Assembly (NCBI GenBank): GCA_902525615.1
Contig: CABZHT010000001.1
Coordinates: 114,813 to 178,812 of the forward strand
Reading direction: 5' to 3'
Origin: an uncultured Fidelibacterota bacterium
GTDB lineage: Bacteria; Fidelibacterota; Marinisomatia; Marinisomatales; Marinisomataceae
DNA: 64,000 nt
Program-made: the position numbers and the translations under genes
Notes under the pieces: model-generated
Database searches by the model: none
The model's input: only the letters and a program-made list of their open reading frames with translations
What the model was told of the DNA's origin: nothing
Shown: in pieces, positions 63,385 to 64,000 of the stretch
Layout of the letters: every line of letters starts with the position of its first letter
Numbering within the stretch: position 1 is the first letter of the stretch

Positions 63385-63416
63385 TTGACTCAAATAAAAA
63401 AAAATAAATAAGTTGC
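63385..63416 (+). promoter_or_regulatory. Candidate nrdJ promoter
   Basis: TTGACT, 18-nt A-rich spacer, TAAGTTGC. The -35/-10 layout and the TAAGTTGC end repeat the arrangement seen before rpsT. It would leave an nrdJ leader of about 110 nt holding two hairpins. Confidence 0.4.
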
Positions 63417-63429
63417 TTAGCCAGCCAAT

Positions 63430-63479
63430 TAGCTTTTCGAAAGCTATGTATTTGCAATAAAAATAATCTCTTTTAGAGA
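63430..63479 (+). promoter_or_regulatory. Two hairpins in the nrdJ leader
   Basis: TAGCTTT-TCG-AAAGCTA (63430-63446) and TCTCT-TTT-AGAGA (63467-63479), both perfect inverted repeats, in the gap before nrdJ. They do not resemble the cobalamin riboswitch: I see no GCCACTG B12 box. The function is unknown. Confidence 0.35.
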
Positions 63480-63534
63480 AACAGTGTCGTTTGACGCGTA
63501 AAATATTAACATATAAAGGGCGGAATTAAGAATT

Positions 63535-64000
63535 ATGGCGGAAGCAATTGAAATAAACTTTCCAACAGAATCGGATAAAAATCCAAAGATAGATTCAGAG
63601 TTAAAAAACCAAATCCTTGGCTTTAATGTAAAAGAGTCAATGGATCAAGATAAAGAAAGTTGTCCAGAAGAATACACAATAGATAATTATTATAAAGAAG
63701 ACGATCTTGGTCGAAGCGTTCTTGAAATGAAATACCTAGCACCCGGAGAGAAAAATCCTTGGGAACTATGGAAACGTCAAGCCAAAGCTTTGGCAAGTGT
63801 TGAAAAAACACCAGAACTTCAAGATAAATGGGAAGCTGCTTTTTTTGAAGCACTTAAGAATTTTAAATTTGTACCTGGCGGCAGAATTATGCATGGAGCT
63901 GGACGTGAAGATATCACAACTACCCTAAATAATTGTTACGTCGTTGGAATTAAAGACGACTCTATCAAATCAATATATGATTGCGTAATACAAGAAGCCA
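63535..64000 (+). CDS. nrdJ: B12-dependent ribonucleotide reductase (class II), 3'-truncated
   Basis: The N-terminal 155 residues of a class II RNR, which makes deoxynucleotides with adenosylcobalamin and needs no oxygen-dependent radical cofactor. The ORF continues beyond the window, so the ORF track omits it. After a variable N-terminus it has 'FKFVPGGRIMHGAG' and 'TTLNNCYVVGIKDDSIKSIY', typical of NrdJ; the Asn-Cys is the start of the redox-active Cys region. Start ATG at 63535 gives 'MAEAIEINFP'; a weak AAGGGCGG lies about 12 nt upstream. A B12-dependent enzyme agrees with the meaB gene. Confidence 0.87.
   Translation, partial: MAEAIEINFPTESDKNPKIDSELKNQILGFNVKESMDQDKESCPEEYTIDNYYKEDDLGRSVLEMKYLAPGEKNPWELWKRQAKALASVEKTPELQDKWEAAFFEALKNFKFVPGGRIMHGAGREDITTTLNNCYVVGIKDDSIKSIYDCVIQEA

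Noticed and set aside
63299-63534. Cobalamin riboswitch before nrdJ
   Set aside because: The gap lacks the B12-box (GCCACTG) and the expected conserved core, and is only about 235-284 nt with simple hairpins.
1-64000. tRNA, rRNA, CRISPR or insertion sequences
   Set aside because: Gaps between genes are nearly all under 150 nt. None contains a cloverleaf, a regularly spaced repeat or transposase-flanking inverted repeats that I could see by eye; a dedicated tRNA and repeat search was not run.

Overview
The window reads as a compact, AT-rich (roughly one-third G+C by eye) chromosomal segment of a free-living, light-using marine bacterium of the Fibrobacteres-Chlorobi-Bacteroidota (FCB) group. 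I favour Candidatus Marinimicrobia (SAR406 clade), as an inference. The support is a Bacteroidota-style short primary sigma factor, LptE, DUF4837 and DUF5683 envelope proteins of FCB type, a secreted protease ending in a 'YPNPFN' FlgD-like/T9SS-type sorting domain, a carboxypeptidase-regulatory-domain TonB receptor, and a proteorhodopsin. LPS genes (waaA, a GT9 heptosyltransferase, lptE) show a diderm cell. Genes are tightly packed, many overlap by 1-40 nt, and no gene-free stretch exceeds 300 nt (the longest, about 284 nt, precedes nrdJ). I found no tRNA, rRNA, CRISPR array or insertion sequence.

Layout. 1-1662: 3' part of a SurA/PpiD-type chaperone. 1659-19059 (minus): a long run of overlapping housekeeping and envelope genes: accA, a polyprenol glycosyltransferase, lipoproteins, lepA, nadE, asnS, lptE, an AAA+/Fis regulator, uvrB, pgsA, waaA, GT9, tatC, meaB. 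19152-28506: rpsT (plus), guaB, then a minus-strand run alaS-PCC-ridA-DUF5683-Na+ symporter-membrane protein, and a convergent pair. 28596-31393: pntAA-pntAB-pntB. 31425-33448: a small phage-flavoured patch (Gp157-like protein, membrane methyltransferase, PD-(D/E)XK nuclease). 33448-42315 (minus): pepA, a thioesterase, aceB-aceA (glyoxylate shunt), a UMF1-type MFS protein, der, a MAPEG protein, rpoD. 42394-46627 (minus): a tightly overlapping operon of flavin, rhodanese, membrane-methyltransferase, DCC-oxidoreductase, thioesterase, crotonase and epimerase genes, with two microprotein genes missing from the ORF track. 46704-47375: proteorhodopsin, divergent from that operon. 47424-52827 (minus): msrB, a MATE pump and an acyl-CoA catabolic set. 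52967-56047: a large TonB-dependent receptor. 56122-63250 (minus): a threonine dehydratase-like enzyme, a secreted M43 metalloprotease and a fused indolepyruvate:ferredoxin oxidoreductase. 63535-end: start of a B12-dependent ribonucleotide reductase (nrdJ).

How it fits together. Proteorhodopsin pumps protons. The membrane transhydrogenase can spend that gradient on NADPH, and the glyoxylate shunt lets the cell grow on acetyl units released by acyl-CoA and amino-acid oxidation. The TonB receptor, secreted protease, peptidases, Na+ symporter and 2-oxoacid ferredoxin oxidoreductase suggest a peptide and amino-acid scavenger.

The most unusual signals are two genes (malate synthase aceB and a histidine phosphatase) that have no ATG/GTG/TTG start where homology requires one, but carry a strong Shine-Dalgarno sequence correctly spaced before ATT. 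Others are the two unlisted membrane microproteins beside proteorhodopsin, a kinase/acyl-CoA-dehydrogenase cassette resembling 4-hydroxyacyl-CoA catabolism, and Ala/Gly-rich insertions in the TonB receptor.
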